Part shown: positions 8,335 to 17,894 of the stretch, piece after piece
Position numbering within the stretch: the first letter of the stretch is position 1
Layout of the letters: each line of letters begins with the position of its first letter
Source of the DNA: Caldicellulosiruptor acetigenus
Lineage (GTDB): Bacteria; Bacillota; Thermoanaerobacteria; Caldicellulosiruptorales; Caldicellulosiruptoraceae
NCBI RefSeq assembly: GCF_026914305.1
Contig: NZ_CP113866.1
Location: 1,987,501 to 2,051,500, forward strand
Length of the DNA: 64,000 nucleotides
Direction of reading: 5' to 3'
Position numbers and translations under genes: made by a program
Notes under the pieces: generated by a model
Seen by the model: only the letters and a program-made list of their open reading frames with translations
The model's database searches: none
Told to the model about the DNA's origin: nothing

Positions 8335-9636
8335 ATGGCACAAGTTGAGTTTGCTCTTGAAAAAGAACTAAATCATGAAGATAAGGAGAGAAGACTTGAA
8401 TCTCTTTTAAAGTTTTTTGAGCTTGTCAGGCAAGGCAAGATTTCATTGCCACCAAAAAGTAGCGTCATTAACAATCACATACATACATTTTACTCATTTT
8501 CACCATACTCTCCTTCAAAGGCAATTTACATGGCGGCAAAAAGCGGTCTTCCAACTGCAGGTATAATGGACCACGACACCATAGCAGGTAGCGATGAATT
8601 TATTCGTGCTGGCAAAATAGCAGGTATTGCAACAACCATTGGTGTTGAGTGCAGAGCTGACTTTTCAAAAACCTTGCTTTCTGGCAAGAAAATAAACAAT
8701 CCTGACCAGCATTCTATTGCCTATGTTGCAATTCATGGAATTCCACATAACCAAATTGAAACTGTAATGAACTTTTTTAAACCGTATATCGAAAGAAGGA
8801 TGAAAAGAAATAGGCTGATGGTGGAAAACATCAATAGTCTTCTTTCAAAGTACGAAATTGTTTTGGATTTTGAAAAGGATGTTGTGAGTATTTCAAAATA
8901 TAGTGAAGGTGGCACTGTTACAGAAAGACACATACTTTTTGCTCTGGCAAAAAAGCTCATTGAAAGAATTGGCAAGGGAAAAAGATTGATAAATTTTCTC
9001 AAAGATGAATTGAAGATTGAGATTAGTAAAAAAGTAGAAGGTTTTCTGAGCGATGAGCAAAACCCTTTTTATGAATATGACCTGTTAGGGCTACTTAAGA
9101 GCGATTTTACCCCCAAATTCTATATAAATGCCACAGATGAGTGCCCTGACATAAAAGAGGTTGTAGAGTTTTCAAAAAACATAGGTGCGATAATTGCATA
9201 CGCCTATCTTGGTGATGTTGTTGAATCTGTTACAGGCGATAAAAGAAGTGAAAAATTTGAAGATGAATATCTTGAGCTTTTGTTTGAGGTTTTGGATGAG
9301 CTTGGCATAAAAGCAGTGACATACATGCCATCAAGAAATACTCTCTCTCAGCTAAAAAGAGTCAAACACCTTTGTGAAAAGTATAATTTTCTTCAGATAA
9401 GTGGTGAAGACATAAACTCACCCCGCCAAAGTTTTATATGTGAAGCATTAAAACAGGATGAGTTCAAGCATTTGATAGATACTACATGGGCTTTGATTGG
9501 ACATGAGATAATGGCAACAGAAGACAAAGAACTTGGATTTTTTTCAGAAAAAATGCAAGAAAAGTTTCCAAATTTGAGGGACAGAATTGAATATTTTAAA
9601 AATATTGGTCTTAAAATGTGGTCAAAACCAGATTAA
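8335..9636 (+). CDS. PHP-domain metal-dependent hydrolase-like protein
   Basis: 433 aa with an N-terminal PHP (polymerase and histidinol phosphatase) domain: the metal-binding NNHIHTFYS near residue 46, MDHDTIAG near 79 and GVECRAD near 104. The middle and C-terminal parts are not recognised beyond likely completion of the PHP barrel (SGEDINSP near 362 and GHE near 389 may give further metal ligands). It probably hydrolyses a phosphoester, and its position behind an SDR suggests a sugar phosphate. The start ATG has AAGGAG 13 nt upstream, a slightly long spacing. A shared terminator follows. Confidence 0.7.
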   Translation: MAQVEFALEKELNHEDKERRLESLLKFFELVRQGKISLPPKSSVINNHIHTFYSFSPYSPSKAIYMAAKSGLPTAGIMDHDTIAGSDEFIRAGKIAGIATTIGVECRADFSKTLLSGKKINNPDQHSIAYVAIHGIPHNQIETVMNFFKPYIERRMKRNRLMVENINSLLSKYEIVLDFEKDVVSISKYSEGGTVTERHILFALAKKLIERIGKGKRLINFLKDELKIEISKKVEGFLSDEQNPFYEYDLLGLLKSDFTPKFYINATDECPDIKEVVEFSKNIGAIIAYAYLGDVVESVTGDKRSEKFEDEYLELLFEVLDELGIKAVTYMPSRNTLSQLKRVKHLCEKYNFLQISGEDINSPRQSFICEALKQDEFKHLIDTTWALIGHEIMATEDKELGFFSEKMQEKFPNLRDRIEYFKNIGLKMWSKPD

Positions 9637-9660
9637 AAGTGACACTTTTTACCATAACAA

Positions 9661-9694
9661 AAGGCAACAAGCGGTCAAGAACACTTGTTGCCTT
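9661..9694. terminator. bidirectional terminator between convergent PHP and aldolase genes
   Basis: An 11-bp perfect stem AAGGCAACAAG (9661-9671) / CTTGTTGCCTT (9684-9694) with a 12-nt loop in the 59-bp gap between convergent genes. It is flanked by T-rich sequence on the plus side. Confidence 0.75.
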
Positions 9695-9695
9695 C

Positions 9696-10745
9696 TTATT
9701 TTGCCATTTTCTTTAGTAGTTCTTTTCTATATTTTTCGCTCTCCCAGTTTTTGATATATTCCATTTCATCCTCTGACATAGTTTTTATAGTAAGACCAAA
9801 CTTGTTTATTTTGGTTATCACATAAAGATAAGCAAGCAAAGTCTCTTCAGTTGCAAGTGCCTCTGAATAGGCTGCATTGTATACAACTCTGCCTTTTTGC
9901 AAATCTATTTCTATCTTTGGATTTTCTGTGTACAGGTTTGAGTTTATATAAACAAGCTGGTCAGGATAAAGAGGATATTTTTCAAATAGTTCAACTTCAA
10001 ACTTTTCTGACTTTATAAAATCCAAGATAAACCTTGTTCTGCTCTGGTATTTGTTATCATCAATTTGTTTTAGCACAGCAGAAGGATATCGCCCTCTTAT
10101 TTTGAACCACCTTTTTATCAAAAGGTTAACCTTTTCGTGCACCTCATAGGCTTCTTTCAAATTATCTGAAGACACAATAAGTCCATGATTTTCCATGAAG
10201 ATTACCTTTGGTCTTTTATCTTCAGCTGGAAACTTTCTGAGCTGGTTTGCAATTTCAATGGTCAATGAAAAACCAGGATTGATATAAGGTATCCAGATAA
10301 AGTTAAAATTTCCATCTTTAAATATTTGGTAGCACAGCTGCTTGCCCTCACGTGAACAAGCCAAGATATTAGCATATACAGAATGAGAGTGGATGACGTA
10401 CCTGTCAAGGACTGAGTGAAACCCTACCTCCACCGATGGTCTTAAAACTTTCCCAGGAAAACTTAAAATGCTCTTTTGAGCAACTTCTAAACTCTCTTTT
10501 TCATAATCTTTATTCTGCGAAAGATTGACATTCTCATAAAAGCTTTTTATTTTTTGATAGTCTACAATCACATACCCGTCATCCTCTGTCACCTGGTCAA
10601 GCCTAAAACCAGACGCTTTTATCGCCATATACTGAGAATCAAGCTTTACAGAAATGTTTCCCCCGCCACCCTGAACATAGTCAATCTTTCTGCCAATCTT
10701 CTGGCACAGCCATACAAGCTCATGCAAGCTTTTACTTTTTTCCAT
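9696..10745 (-). CDS. class II aldolase/adducin-fold protein (RhaD-like), intact active site
   Basis: About 349 aa of the zinc-dependent class II aldolase fold, most like the aldolase part of rhamnulose-phosphate aldolases. Active-site elements are present: GGGGNIS, the catalytic Glu in RPSVEVGFH, HSH as two zinc ligands and MENHG as the third. A C-terminal extension of about 120 residues is not assigned. A GTG at 10775 would overlap the upstream stop (GTGA), but ATG at 10745 has AAAGGG eight bases before it and is preferred. It is cotranscribed with the tandem-aldolase gene upstream. Substrate unknown. Confidence 0.75.
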   Translation of the reverse strand: MEKSKSLHELVWLCQKIGRKIDYVQGGGGNISVKLDSQYMAIKASGFRLDQVTEDDGYVIVDYQKIKSFYENVNLSQNKDYEKESLEVAQKSILSFPGKVLRPSVEVGFHSVLDRYVIHSHSVYANILACSREGKQLCYQIFKDGNFNFIWIPYINPGFSLTIEIANQLRKFPAEDKRPKVIFMENHGLIVSSDNLKEAYEVHEKVNLLIKRWFKIRGRYPSAVLKQIDDNKYQSRTRFILDFIKSEKFEVELFEKYPLYPDQLVYINSNLYTENPKIEIDLQKGRVVYNAAYSEALATEETLLAYLYVITKINKFGLTIKTMSEDEMEYIKNWESEKYRKELLKKMAK

Positions 10746-10771
10746 CTCATCATCCCTTTCAAAATATTTTT

Positions 10772-12058
10772 TCACAGTTTAAATGCTCTTTCTATCTCTT
10801 CAATTTCCTCTTGGCTTATTAGCACAACATCACCCAACCTCTTTGCATCTATGATGGCCTTTGCAGTAAACTCCAGCACCTCAAGTTTGTCAAATGCATC
10901 TAAAAGGTCTTTACCAACAACAATTACACAGTCATTTTCTACAATCACAGCTGGAGTTTCTTTAGAAAACACATCTGCAGTCATTTTTGGCTGCATAAAC
11001 GATGAACCAAACGGAATCTTTTTAACGTTTCTGAGAGAAATATAAGTTTCGGGTATGGTTTTTGAATCAAACTCGTTTTCTGTCACAGCAAAAGCCATTA
11101 TGTTCGGCGGATGAGCAATGATTATCGCGTTGACATCAGGATGCTTTTCATAGATATACTTGTGCAACAGCACTGACCTGCTCGGCCTTTTCCCAGCCTC
11201 CTTGTACTCATTTTCTATCCTAACAATGTCTTCTGGCTGGATGTATTTTCTATCAACCATGTATGGTGTTATTATAAAGGAGTTATCACTGAGCCTCTGA
11301 GAAAATGTCCCTTGAGTGCTTGTAAAAAGTCTCTGGTCATATGCCCTATGGATAAGTTCACACATCTTCTTTCTTGACAGCCTTTCAAAACTCGAATATG
11401 CCTTTGGAATGAACTCATCCATTTTAATATCCTGTTTTGCTTTTGAAATCTCAATGTCTTTGGGCCTTAGAGGTTTTGGCTCACCAATAAGCCTTGCTCT
11501 TATCTCAAGCTGAGCACAAAAATCAAGCGTTTCAAACGCCATAAACGCTTTGAAAAGGTTTTCTGCACCTACAACAATACCGTGGTTTGCCAAGACGGCT
11601 GTTGATACTCCTCTTTTGAAGGTCTCAGCTATCTTCTGACCAAGCTCAGTGCTTCCCGGCAAAGCATAGCTTACTAACTCAACCTCGCCGCATATTAGAT
11701 GAACATTCGGAATCAGTTTTGTATTTGGAATTTTGCGTGCAAGCGAAAACGCCATAATCGCTGGCGGGTGCGCATGAATTATTGCTTTTATATCAGGCCG
11801 TGCGCGGTATATCATCTCGTGAAACGGAAGTTCAACAGAAGGCTTGTGCTTGCCAATGATTTCTCCATCTTCTTTTACCTGGACGATGTCGCTGCTCTTT
11901 AAACTTCCTTTGTCTATCCCAGAAGGTGTAATCCAGATATCGCCGTTGTCATCTTTAATTGATATATTCCCACCAGACGTTGTTGTCATACCATAGCCGT
12001 ATATCCTCTCCATTATCATAACTATCTGGTCGGCTGGATGTAGTAGTTCAAAATTCAT
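10772..12058 (-). CDS. tandem class II aldolase-fold protein, second domain degenerate
   Basis: 428 aa made of two successive class II aldolase domains. Domain 1 (about 1-200) has GGNIS, catalytic Glu in SVELPFHEM, zinc ligands in HAHPP and ANHG. Domain 2 (about 225-420) is recognisably related (PSRSVLLHKY, IAHPPNIMAF) but lacks the Glu, has only one His of HxH and has END where NHG should be. Domain 2 therefore looks catalytically dead and may be structural or substrate-sensing. The start ATG follows AAAGGAG. It is the first gene of the minus-strand pair with the intact RhaD-like protein. Confidence 0.8.
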   Translation of the reverse strand: MNFELLHPADQIVMIMERIYGYGMTTTSGGNISIKDDNGDIWITPSGIDKGSLKSSDIVQVKEDGEIIGKHKPSVELPFHEMIYRARPDIKAIIHAHPPAIMAFSLARKIPNTKLIPNVHLICGEVELVSYALPGSTELGQKIAETFKRGVSTAVLANHGIVVGAENLFKAFMAFETLDFCAQLEIRARLIGEPKPLRPKDIEISKAKQDIKMDEFIPKAYSSFERLSRKKMCELIHRAYDQRLFTSTQGTFSQRLSDNSFIITPYMVDRKYIQPEDIVRIENEYKEAGKRPSRSVLLHKYIYEKHPDVNAIIIAHPPNIMAFAVTENEFDSKTIPETYISLRNVKKIPFGSSFMQPKMTADVFSKETPAVIVENDCVIVVGKDLLDAFDKLEVLEFTAKAIIDAKRLGDVVLISQEEIEEIERAFKL

Positions 12059-12194
12059 AATTTATGCTCCTTTCCTCAACTGATATTTGTGCAATTTTGC
12101 TTTTATGTTTAATTGTGCCTGATTTTTGAAGCTGAAGTTAATTAGTTTTGTTTTTATGTGTTTTTATATTTGATTTTGATGTCTTTTATTAATT

Positions 12195-12223
12195 ATTATA
12201 ATACAACTCAGATATTTTGTCAC
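12195..12223 (-). promoter_or_regulatory. promoter for the aldolase pair
   Basis: On the minus strand GTGACA (12223-12218), 17-nt spacer, TATAAT (12200-12195). This leaves an untranslated leader of about 130 nt with no recognised riboswitch. Confidence 0.6.
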
Positions 12224-12354
12224 TATCGTTTATTTAAAATTTAAACTAACCAGATTGCTAATTTAATCTACAAATTGTTTATGAAACTATTAAAAGTATG
12301 CAAAAATCATTTCAAAACAAACCACTGCCGGAAAGCTTCACAACAATATTTCTC
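12224..12354. other. divergent intergenic stretch without recognised features
   Basis: The 388-bp gap between the divergent aldolase and permease genes is AT-rich. Apart from the two promoters described separately, no tRNA, riboswitch, repeat or credible small gene was recognised. Confidence 0.5.
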
Positions 12355-12383
12355 TTGCGCAAAGGTTTTTCGTGTGCTATATT
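12355..12383 (+). promoter_or_regulatory. promoter for the APC permease
   Basis: TTGCGC (12355-12360), 17-nt spacer, TATATT (12378-12383), about 60 nt upstream of the permease start. Confidence 0.55.
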
Positions 12384-12446
12384 TTTAGCTAAATGCGACA
12401 AAGCTTCTGCAGTTTTTGAAGCAACTTTTCTAAAAGGGGGCGCAAG

Positions 12447-13751
12447 ATGGAAAGCAATATTCTTCTTAAGAAAAATCTAAACATCTGGATGGCACTGTCC
12501 TTAGTTGTGGGAATGGTAATTGGTTCAGGGGTATTTTTTAAAGCAACACCTGTTGCAAAGCACTCTGGAAGTTTCACTTTTATTTTTTTGGCCTGGTTTT
12601 TGGGTGGAGTGATGTCACTGTGCGGTGCGCTTGTTGCTGCTGAGTTTTCAGCAAGATATCCTCACACAGGCGGGCTTTACGTCTATCTTGAAAAGATTTA
12701 TGGAAATGAAATCTCATTTTTGTTTGGCTGGATGAACACTTTAATTTATACACCTGCCATACTCTCTGCATTATCTGTGTTGTTTGCAGACCAAGTATCA
12801 AGTATGTTAAATGCAAATCAGATATTGCATGACATTTTAGCTTTAGGTATCTTGACAGCAATAGTTATCATCAACGTTATAGGCAACAAATATGGCGGAG
12901 CTCTTCAGCTTTTGGCAACAGTTTTGAAATTGATACCTATTTTTTTAATTATTTTCTTTGGATTAATAAAACCTGCAGCAGCTGGCAATTTTGATACTTA
13001 TTTTTATCATCCCCGAAACTTTGGTCTTGCCGTTTTATCTACATTATGGGCTTATGATGGCTGGCTTTCTGTACCAAATGTTGCTGGAGAGATGAAAAAT
13101 GCCAAAAAAAATTTGGTATTTGTATTGATATTCGGAATGAGTTTTGTTATGTTGGTTTATCTTCTTGTTAATATTGCTTACATCAATGTCATTGGAATTG
13201 AAAAGCTTGCAATGGCTGAAAATGCTATAAACATTATCTCTGAAAAGTTATTTGGTCAAATTGGAAAGGCTCTTATTTCACTTGGCATAATTATCTCCAT
13301 TGTTGGAACATTAAACGGCTTTGCCCTGACAGGTATAAGAATTCCATATGCTATGGCAGCAAACCAGAAATTTGTGGCAAACAATATATTTTCAAGACTT
13401 CATCCTCGCTTTGCAACACCTGTGAACTCAAGCATTCTTGTTTATGTTCTTTCTGTCTTGTATATATTTACACGAAGTTTCAATAGGCTCACAGACCTTG
13501 CCATGTTTTCAACGTGGATATTCTATGTTCTGTTCTTTATTGGGATATTTATCAAGCGAAAAAGAGAAGGTAAGAATGAGGATGGTTACAACACATTTTT
13601 GTATCCTATAACTCCACTTGTTGCAATCTTCAGCGGTCTGTACATTCTTGTAAACAACATATTTTCAAACCCTACAGATTCAATCTTTTCCATCTTAGTT
13701 ACTATTCTTGGTTTACCTGTGTATGTAATCTTTGTTAAAAAGAAAAACTAA
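12447..13751 (+). CDS. APC-superfamily amino acid permease
   Basis: Integral membrane transporter of 434 aa with about 12 hydrophobic segments. The first segment carries the APC signature VVGMVIGSGVFF, and TGGLYVYLEKIYG follows helix 2-3, as in the LAT/SerT-like amino acid exchanger branch. The substrate is not predictable. The start ATG has AAAGGGGG six bases upstream. It forms a single-gene unit between its own promoter and a strong terminator. Confidence 0.85.
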   Translation: MESNILLKKNLNIWMALSLVVGMVIGSGVFFKATPVAKHSGSFTFIFLAWFLGGVMSLCGALVAAEFSARYPHTGGLYVYLEKIYGNEISFLFGWMNTLIYTPAILSALSVLFADQVSSMLNANQILHDILALGILTAIVIINVIGNKYGGALQLLATVLKLIPIFLIIFFGLIKPAAAGNFDTYFYHPRNFGLAVLSTLWAYDGWLSVPNVAGEMKNAKKNLVFVLIFGMSFVMLVYLLVNIAYINVIGIEKLAMAENAINIISEKLFGQIGKALISLGIIISIVGTLNGFALTGIRIPYAMAANQKFVANNIFSRLHPRFATPVNSSILVYVLSVLYIFTRSFNRLTDLAMFSTWIFYVLFFIGIFIKRKREGKNEDGYNTFLYPITPLVAIFSGLYILVNNIFSNPTDSIFSILVTILGLPVYVIFVKKKN

Positions 13752-13753
13752 AA

Positions 13754-13784
13754 AGGCTCTTTGGGGTTTTCCCACAAAGAGCCT
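13754..13784. terminator. bidirectional terminator between permease and UPF0182
   Basis: Stem AGGCTCTTTG (13754-13763) / CAAAGAGCCT (13775-13784), extended by GGG/CCC with one bulged A, loop TTTT. T-rich sequence follows on the plus side and TTTTTAG on the minus side. Confidence 0.8.
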
Positions 13785-13790
13785 CTCATG

Positions 13791-16523
13791 TTATTTTATA
13801 TTTTTCATCATCTCATCAAGTTCTTTGAACTTCCTCCCAAATTCTTCCCAGTTACCTTCTTTCAAAGCTTTCTTAGCATCCTCAAATATACCTTTTAACT
13901 TTGAAAGCTGCTCAGAAAAGCTTTGATTTTCCTGAGCGCCTTGTTGCTGTTGAGGCGTTTGCACCTCTTGGGTAGTTTGTGCAAACTGCTGTCCAATGAG
14001 CTGCGAAAGAGCATCATTTAAGCTGCTTCCCATTACAACTTTGCCGTTGCAGGCAGCAATCACTCTTTTTACCTCTGGCAAAGCTGATGCGTTGTCAGAT
14101 GCAATATATATTGGTTCGATGTACAAAATCTTTTGGTTTATTGGCAATGCCAACAAATTGCCTCTTATTACCTTAGAGCCTCCCTGGTTCCAAAGAGACA
14201 AATCTTTTGATATCTGCGGGTCTTGGTCAATCATATTTTCCACCTGCAGCGGGCCATACACAGTTGAGCCTTTCGGGAACTTGTAGAGTACAAGCTTGCC
14301 ATAATTTTCTTGGCTACTTTTTGCTGCAAGCCATGCAATCATTGTATTGTATTTTAGCGGGGTAAATGGCACCATCAAAATCATTTCTTCTTTTTGCGAA
14401 TCTGGAAGTTTCATTACACTGTAGTACGGCGGAATGTAGTCAATAGACCCGTCAGGCGTTTTGTGCTTGCCAAAGTCCCACAGGTCTTCTTTGTTGTAGA
14501 ATACATTTGGATTTGTCATGTGATATCTTTTCAAGATGTTTGCCTGGACAGTAAAGATATACTCGGGATACCTTATGTGCTCGGCAATATCTTCTGGAAT
14601 GTCTCCTTTTTCAAAAAGCTGAGGATATATGCTCCTGTAGACATTTACAATGGGGTCGTTTTTGTCCACAACGTAGAACTTCAAGGTACCATTGTACGCA
14701 TCAATCAAAACCTTTACAGAGTTTCGGATGTAATTAAAACCTTCTTCGGTTGGCTCTGAATATGGAAAATAACCTGTCTTTGTGTACGCATCCAAAACCC
14801 ACACTAAACGACCCTTCCCATCAATCAGGATATACGGGTCAGGGTCAAACTCCAAAAACGGTGCAACCCTTTTTGCCCTTTGAACAATGTTTCTGTTTAT
14901 AAGGATTTTGCTGTTTGAATTTATGGCAGAAGAAATAAGAAGCCTAAAATCTTTGTATACATATGAAAATATCAGCCTATTAAGCGGTGTAAGTTTTATT
15001 CCTCCATTACCAGTGTATCTGTAGAGCTTGTTTGAATCACCTTCCGGGTAATCTATCTCATCAACCTTTGTGTTGACTATTACATACGGGTCTGTCTTTT
15101 CGCCATAGTAGATACGTGGCTGGGTAACCTTGGGTGCACCATCTAAGCTTTTTACTGGGATGTCCTTTATAATGAACTTTGGCTGACCCTCTGGTGTCAC
15201 CTCTGTCATAAGACTCATAACAACGCCGTAACCATGGGTATACTGGAATTTCTGATTTATATATGTCTTTGTAGGAATGCCATCGTAGTTTATCTCTCTT
15301 GCAGAGATAAACACAGATTTTATCCTGCCGTTTATGGTATATTTTGCTATGTCTGCATCATTGAAGATATAATACTGTTTAAATCGCTGAATCTGGTTTT
15401 GAATGTCTAAAGTGGTTGGAAAATCTGTTATTCTTATATTTTCCACTGTCGCCCTGTTTTGCTCCAAGTCTTTTGCAGTTATGTTGTTGGATGTGTCAAC
15501 AGGGAAATATTTTTCTTCTATGTTTTCTAAATTGTAAGCAAGCCGTGTAAACTTTATATTCTTTTCTAAAAACGGTCTCTCATACACCTGCTCGTTTGGA
15601 GATACAACAAAATACTGAAAAGCCGTAGCAACTAATGTCCCCAAAATTCCCCAAACAATATATGAAAGCATGACTTTCCCAACAGTTGAATATTTTCCTT
15701 TTATAAAAAAGTAAATGCTAAGCGCAATAATCACAGCCAAAACTATATAAGATAGCTTAAAGTAATTCATTCTAATATAATAATCTGTATATCCAACTCC
15801 CACAACTTCTCCAAAGAAAGAGTACAAAAGTCCTTCCATTTCGTACTTTAAAGTAAATATTTTTACAACAAATATGAGTATGAGGTTGAAAAATATATGG
15901 AACCTGACCTTTTTATCAGATAGAATATTCCATGAACTTGTTCTGCTAACAAATGAAACTGTATAGAGCACTAAATATAATACCACTGTGTATACACATA
16001 CGAATATCATCAAGAAAAAGAGGAAATTCACCACAGTCAGATAAAATGGTCTTTCGAACACATAGTAACCTATGTCTTTTTTAAAGATTGGGTCTTTGAT
16101 ATTAAAAGGTTTAGAATGTGTCAATGTTAAAAACTTTATATAGAGATTATTTTCTAAATACTTGCTTGTAATAAGTGCTAAGAAAAGAGAAAGAATAATA
16201 TTGAGGATGTTTTTCTTCAAAAAGCCAATTTTCCCTACAATTCTTTCTACATTCTTTTTCACAATTGCGTTGTTTGTAAAGAACACAAAAAACAATATAA
16301 TAAAAGAAATTATTTGTACGGAAAGTTTTACATAGAAATTTTTCCAGAATACACTGACAAAATTCTTACCAATCTCTCTTATCTGGATTAGCTCTAAAAA
16401 CAAATCAAACGCGATCGAAAATGCAATGGCAATCAAAATCAGCAGCGCCAAAACAAATCCTACTCTTTTCAAAACTCTTTTGGTCTTTTCCTTTTTGTAA
16501 TCATAAATTATTCTATCTGCCAT
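13791..16523 (-). CDS. UPF0182 family membrane protein
   Basis: 910 aa. The first 320 residues hold about seven transmembrane segments; the rest is a large, presumably extracytoplasmic domain ending in a Gln-rich stretch (about 855-875) and a charged helix. The sequence matches my recollection of UPF0182 proteins of actinobacteria, clostridia and cyanobacteria (for example YERPFLEKNIKFTRLAYNL and PPYYSVMKLP), whose biochemical role is unknown. ATG start after GAGGGG. It precedes the ylbF-like, SPFH and nfeD genes in reverse order on the same strand, with short gaps. Confidence 0.8.
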   Translation of the reverse strand: MADRIIYDYKKEKTKRVLKRVGFVLALLILIAIAFSIAFDLFLELIQIREIGKNFVSVFWKNFYVKLSVQIISFIILFFVFFTNNAIVKKNVERIVGKIGFLKKNILNIILSLFLALITSKYLENNLYIKFLTLTHSKPFNIKDPIFKKDIGYYVFERPFYLTVVNFLFFLMIFVCVYTVVLYLVLYTVSFVSRTSSWNILSDKKVRFHIFFNLILIFVVKIFTLKYEMEGLLYSFFGEVVGVGYTDYYIRMNYFKLSYIVLAVIIALSIYFFIKGKYSTVGKVMLSYIVWGILGTLVATAFQYFVVSPNEQVYERPFLEKNIKFTRLAYNLENIEEKYFPVDTSNNITAKDLEQNRATVENIRITDFPTTLDIQNQIQRFKQYYIFNDADIAKYTINGRIKSVFISAREINYDGIPTKTYINQKFQYTHGYGVVMSLMTEVTPEGQPKFIIKDIPVKSLDGAPKVTQPRIYYGEKTDPYVIVNTKVDEIDYPEGDSNKLYRYTGNGGIKLTPLNRLIFSYVYKDFRLLISSAINSNSKILINRNIVQRAKRVAPFLEFDPDPYILIDGKGRLVWVLDAYTKTGYFPYSEPTEEGFNYIRNSVKVLIDAYNGTLKFYVVDKNDPIVNVYRSIYPQLFEKGDIPEDIAEHIRYPEYIFTVQANILKRYHMTNPNVFYNKEDLWDFGKHKTPDGSIDYIPPYYSVMKLPDSQKEEMILMVPFTPLKYNTMIAWLAAKSSQENYGKLVLYKFPKGSTVYGPLQVENMIDQDPQISKDLSLWNQGGSKVIRGNLLALPINQKILYIEPIYIASDNASALPEVKRVIAACNGKVVMGSSLNDALSQLIGQQFAQTTQEVQTPQQQQGAQENQSFSEQLSKLKGIFEDAKKALKEGNWEEFGRKFKELDEMMKNIK

Positions 16524-16553
16524 CTTTGAGCAAATCCCCTCATTTTTGTTTTT

Positions 16554-16916
16554 TTATTTATTCTCGCTAAATCCCCAAATTTCGTCTTTCAGCTCAATAC
16601 TGTCAGCAATGATTTTTGAAATGTCAGCAATTATCTTTGCCAGCATCATCTCAGCAGAAAGGTACTCTTCTATATCTGGATTTAGAGATATTATCTGATA
16701 AAGCTGCTGCAAGGAATACACATCAGAGCTCGTAACTTCTTCACCTTTTAGGCGTTTTTGTTCAAGTTCGAACTGTTTCTTTTTAAAATCAGAAATCATC
16801 TGTTTTAACTTTTCATCCTTTTCAATCTTTTCTTTTGCAGCTTTAAACCTCTTAAATTCGTTCGACTCCTTCAAAGCAGTGGCAAGTTCATATGCAATGT
16901 CATATACATTCCTCAT
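16554..16916 (-). CDS. YlbF/YmcA family regulator
   Basis: About 120 aa, almost entirely helical, with the start MRNVYDIAYELATALKES and the family-typical EFKRFKAAKEKI. In Bacillus YlbF, YmcA and YaaT form the Y-complex that steers RNase Y and affects competence, sporulation and biofilm; here only the family membership is seen. A GTG five codons earlier (16931) overlaps the AGAGGTGG ribosome site, so ATG at 16916 is chosen. Confidence 0.8.
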   Translation of the reverse strand: MRNVYDIAYELATALKESNEFKRFKAAKEKIEKDEKLKQMISDFKKKQFELEQKRLKGEEVTSSDVYSLQQLYQIISLNPDIEEYLSAEMMLAKIIADISKIIADSIELKDEIWGFSENK

Positions 16917-16944
16917 CTTTCGTTTTGCCACCTCTCATCATTTT

Positions 16945-17880
16945 TTATTGTGATGATGGTTGAGAGTTTGTATTATCATTTGTTCTTATTAGCTCAGACG
17001 CACCAATGAGAGTTCCAAGATTTTTGAACGCATCTGTTGGGATATACACCTTATTTGCTGGATTTTTAGCAATCTCAATTGCAGCTTCAATCTGTCTCAT
17101 CGCAAGGACAACCGCATCTGTTCCACTTTCTTTTATTGCCCTGTTGACATACGCAATAGCATTTGCCTGAGCCTTAGCTACCATCTCTATTGCCTGAGCC
17201 TGACCTTCTGCCTGCAAAATCTTTTGTTGCTTTTCACCCTCAGCTCTCTTTATAAGCGCCTGCTTATACCCTTCTGCCTTTGCAATCTCACTTTCTCTTA
17301 CACCTTCTGCTTCCAAAATCATGGCTCTTTTGTCTCGCTCTGCTTTCATTTGCTTTTCCATTGCTTGTGTAATTTCTGCTGGTGGAATAATATCTTTTAT
17401 TTCAACCCTTTTAACTTTAACACCATAGTTATCTGTTATCTGGTCCAAAACAGATGTGAGTCTTGAGTTAATTACTTCTCTTGATGAAAATATCTCGTCA
17501 AGTGTCATGTTACCAACAACATCTCTAAGGTTTGTGAGCACTGAATACATAATCGCCGCCTGATAGTTTTGAATGTTGTAAGTGCACATCTTTGCATCAA
17601 ATACCTCAAAAAACACAACAGAGTCAATCTTTATTCTCACATTGTCTTTTGTAATAACATCCTGTGGCGGAACATCAAGAATTCGTTCCTGCATATTTAC
17701 CTTTGCTCTGACGTTATCAATAAACGGAATGATGATGTGAACACCAGGTTCTAAAACCCTGTGAAACTGGCCAATCCTTTCAACAACATAGCAGTATTTT
17801 GTTCTGACAACCTTGATGCTTGAGAAGAAGAATATTAAAAAGAGTCCCACAACAAGTATTACCCAGCCAATTGTAGGCAT
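16945..17880 (-). CDS. SPFH/band-7 membrane protein (stomatin/QmcA-like)
   Basis: 311 aa with one N-terminal membrane segment (residues 3-22), an SPFH domain (about 27-190, with RIGQFHRVLEPGVH and VNMQERILDVPPQDV) and a coiled-coil rich in Ala, Glu and Lys (190-250) expected to drive oligomerisation. Such proteins form membrane microdomain scaffolds and sit with NfeD partners, as here. ATG start after GGAGGGG; the nfeD stop is 14 nt upstream. Confidence 0.9.
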   Translation of the reverse strand: MPTIGWVILVVGLFLIFFFSSIKVVRTKYCYVVERIGQFHRVLEPGVHIIIPFIDNVRAKVNMQERILDVPPQDVITKDNVRIKIDSVVFFEVFDAKMCTYNIQNYQAAIMYSVLTNLRDVVGNMTLDEIFSSREVINSRLTSVLDQITDNYGVKVKRVEIKDIIPPAEITQAMEKQMKAERDKRAMILEAEGVRESEIAKAEGYKQALIKRAEGEKQQKILQAEGQAQAIEMVAKAQANAIAYVNRAIKESGTDAVVLAMRQIEAAIEIAKNPANKVYIPTDAFKNLGTLIGASELIRTNDNTNSQPSSQ

Positions 17881-17894
17881 TTACTTTCCCCTCC

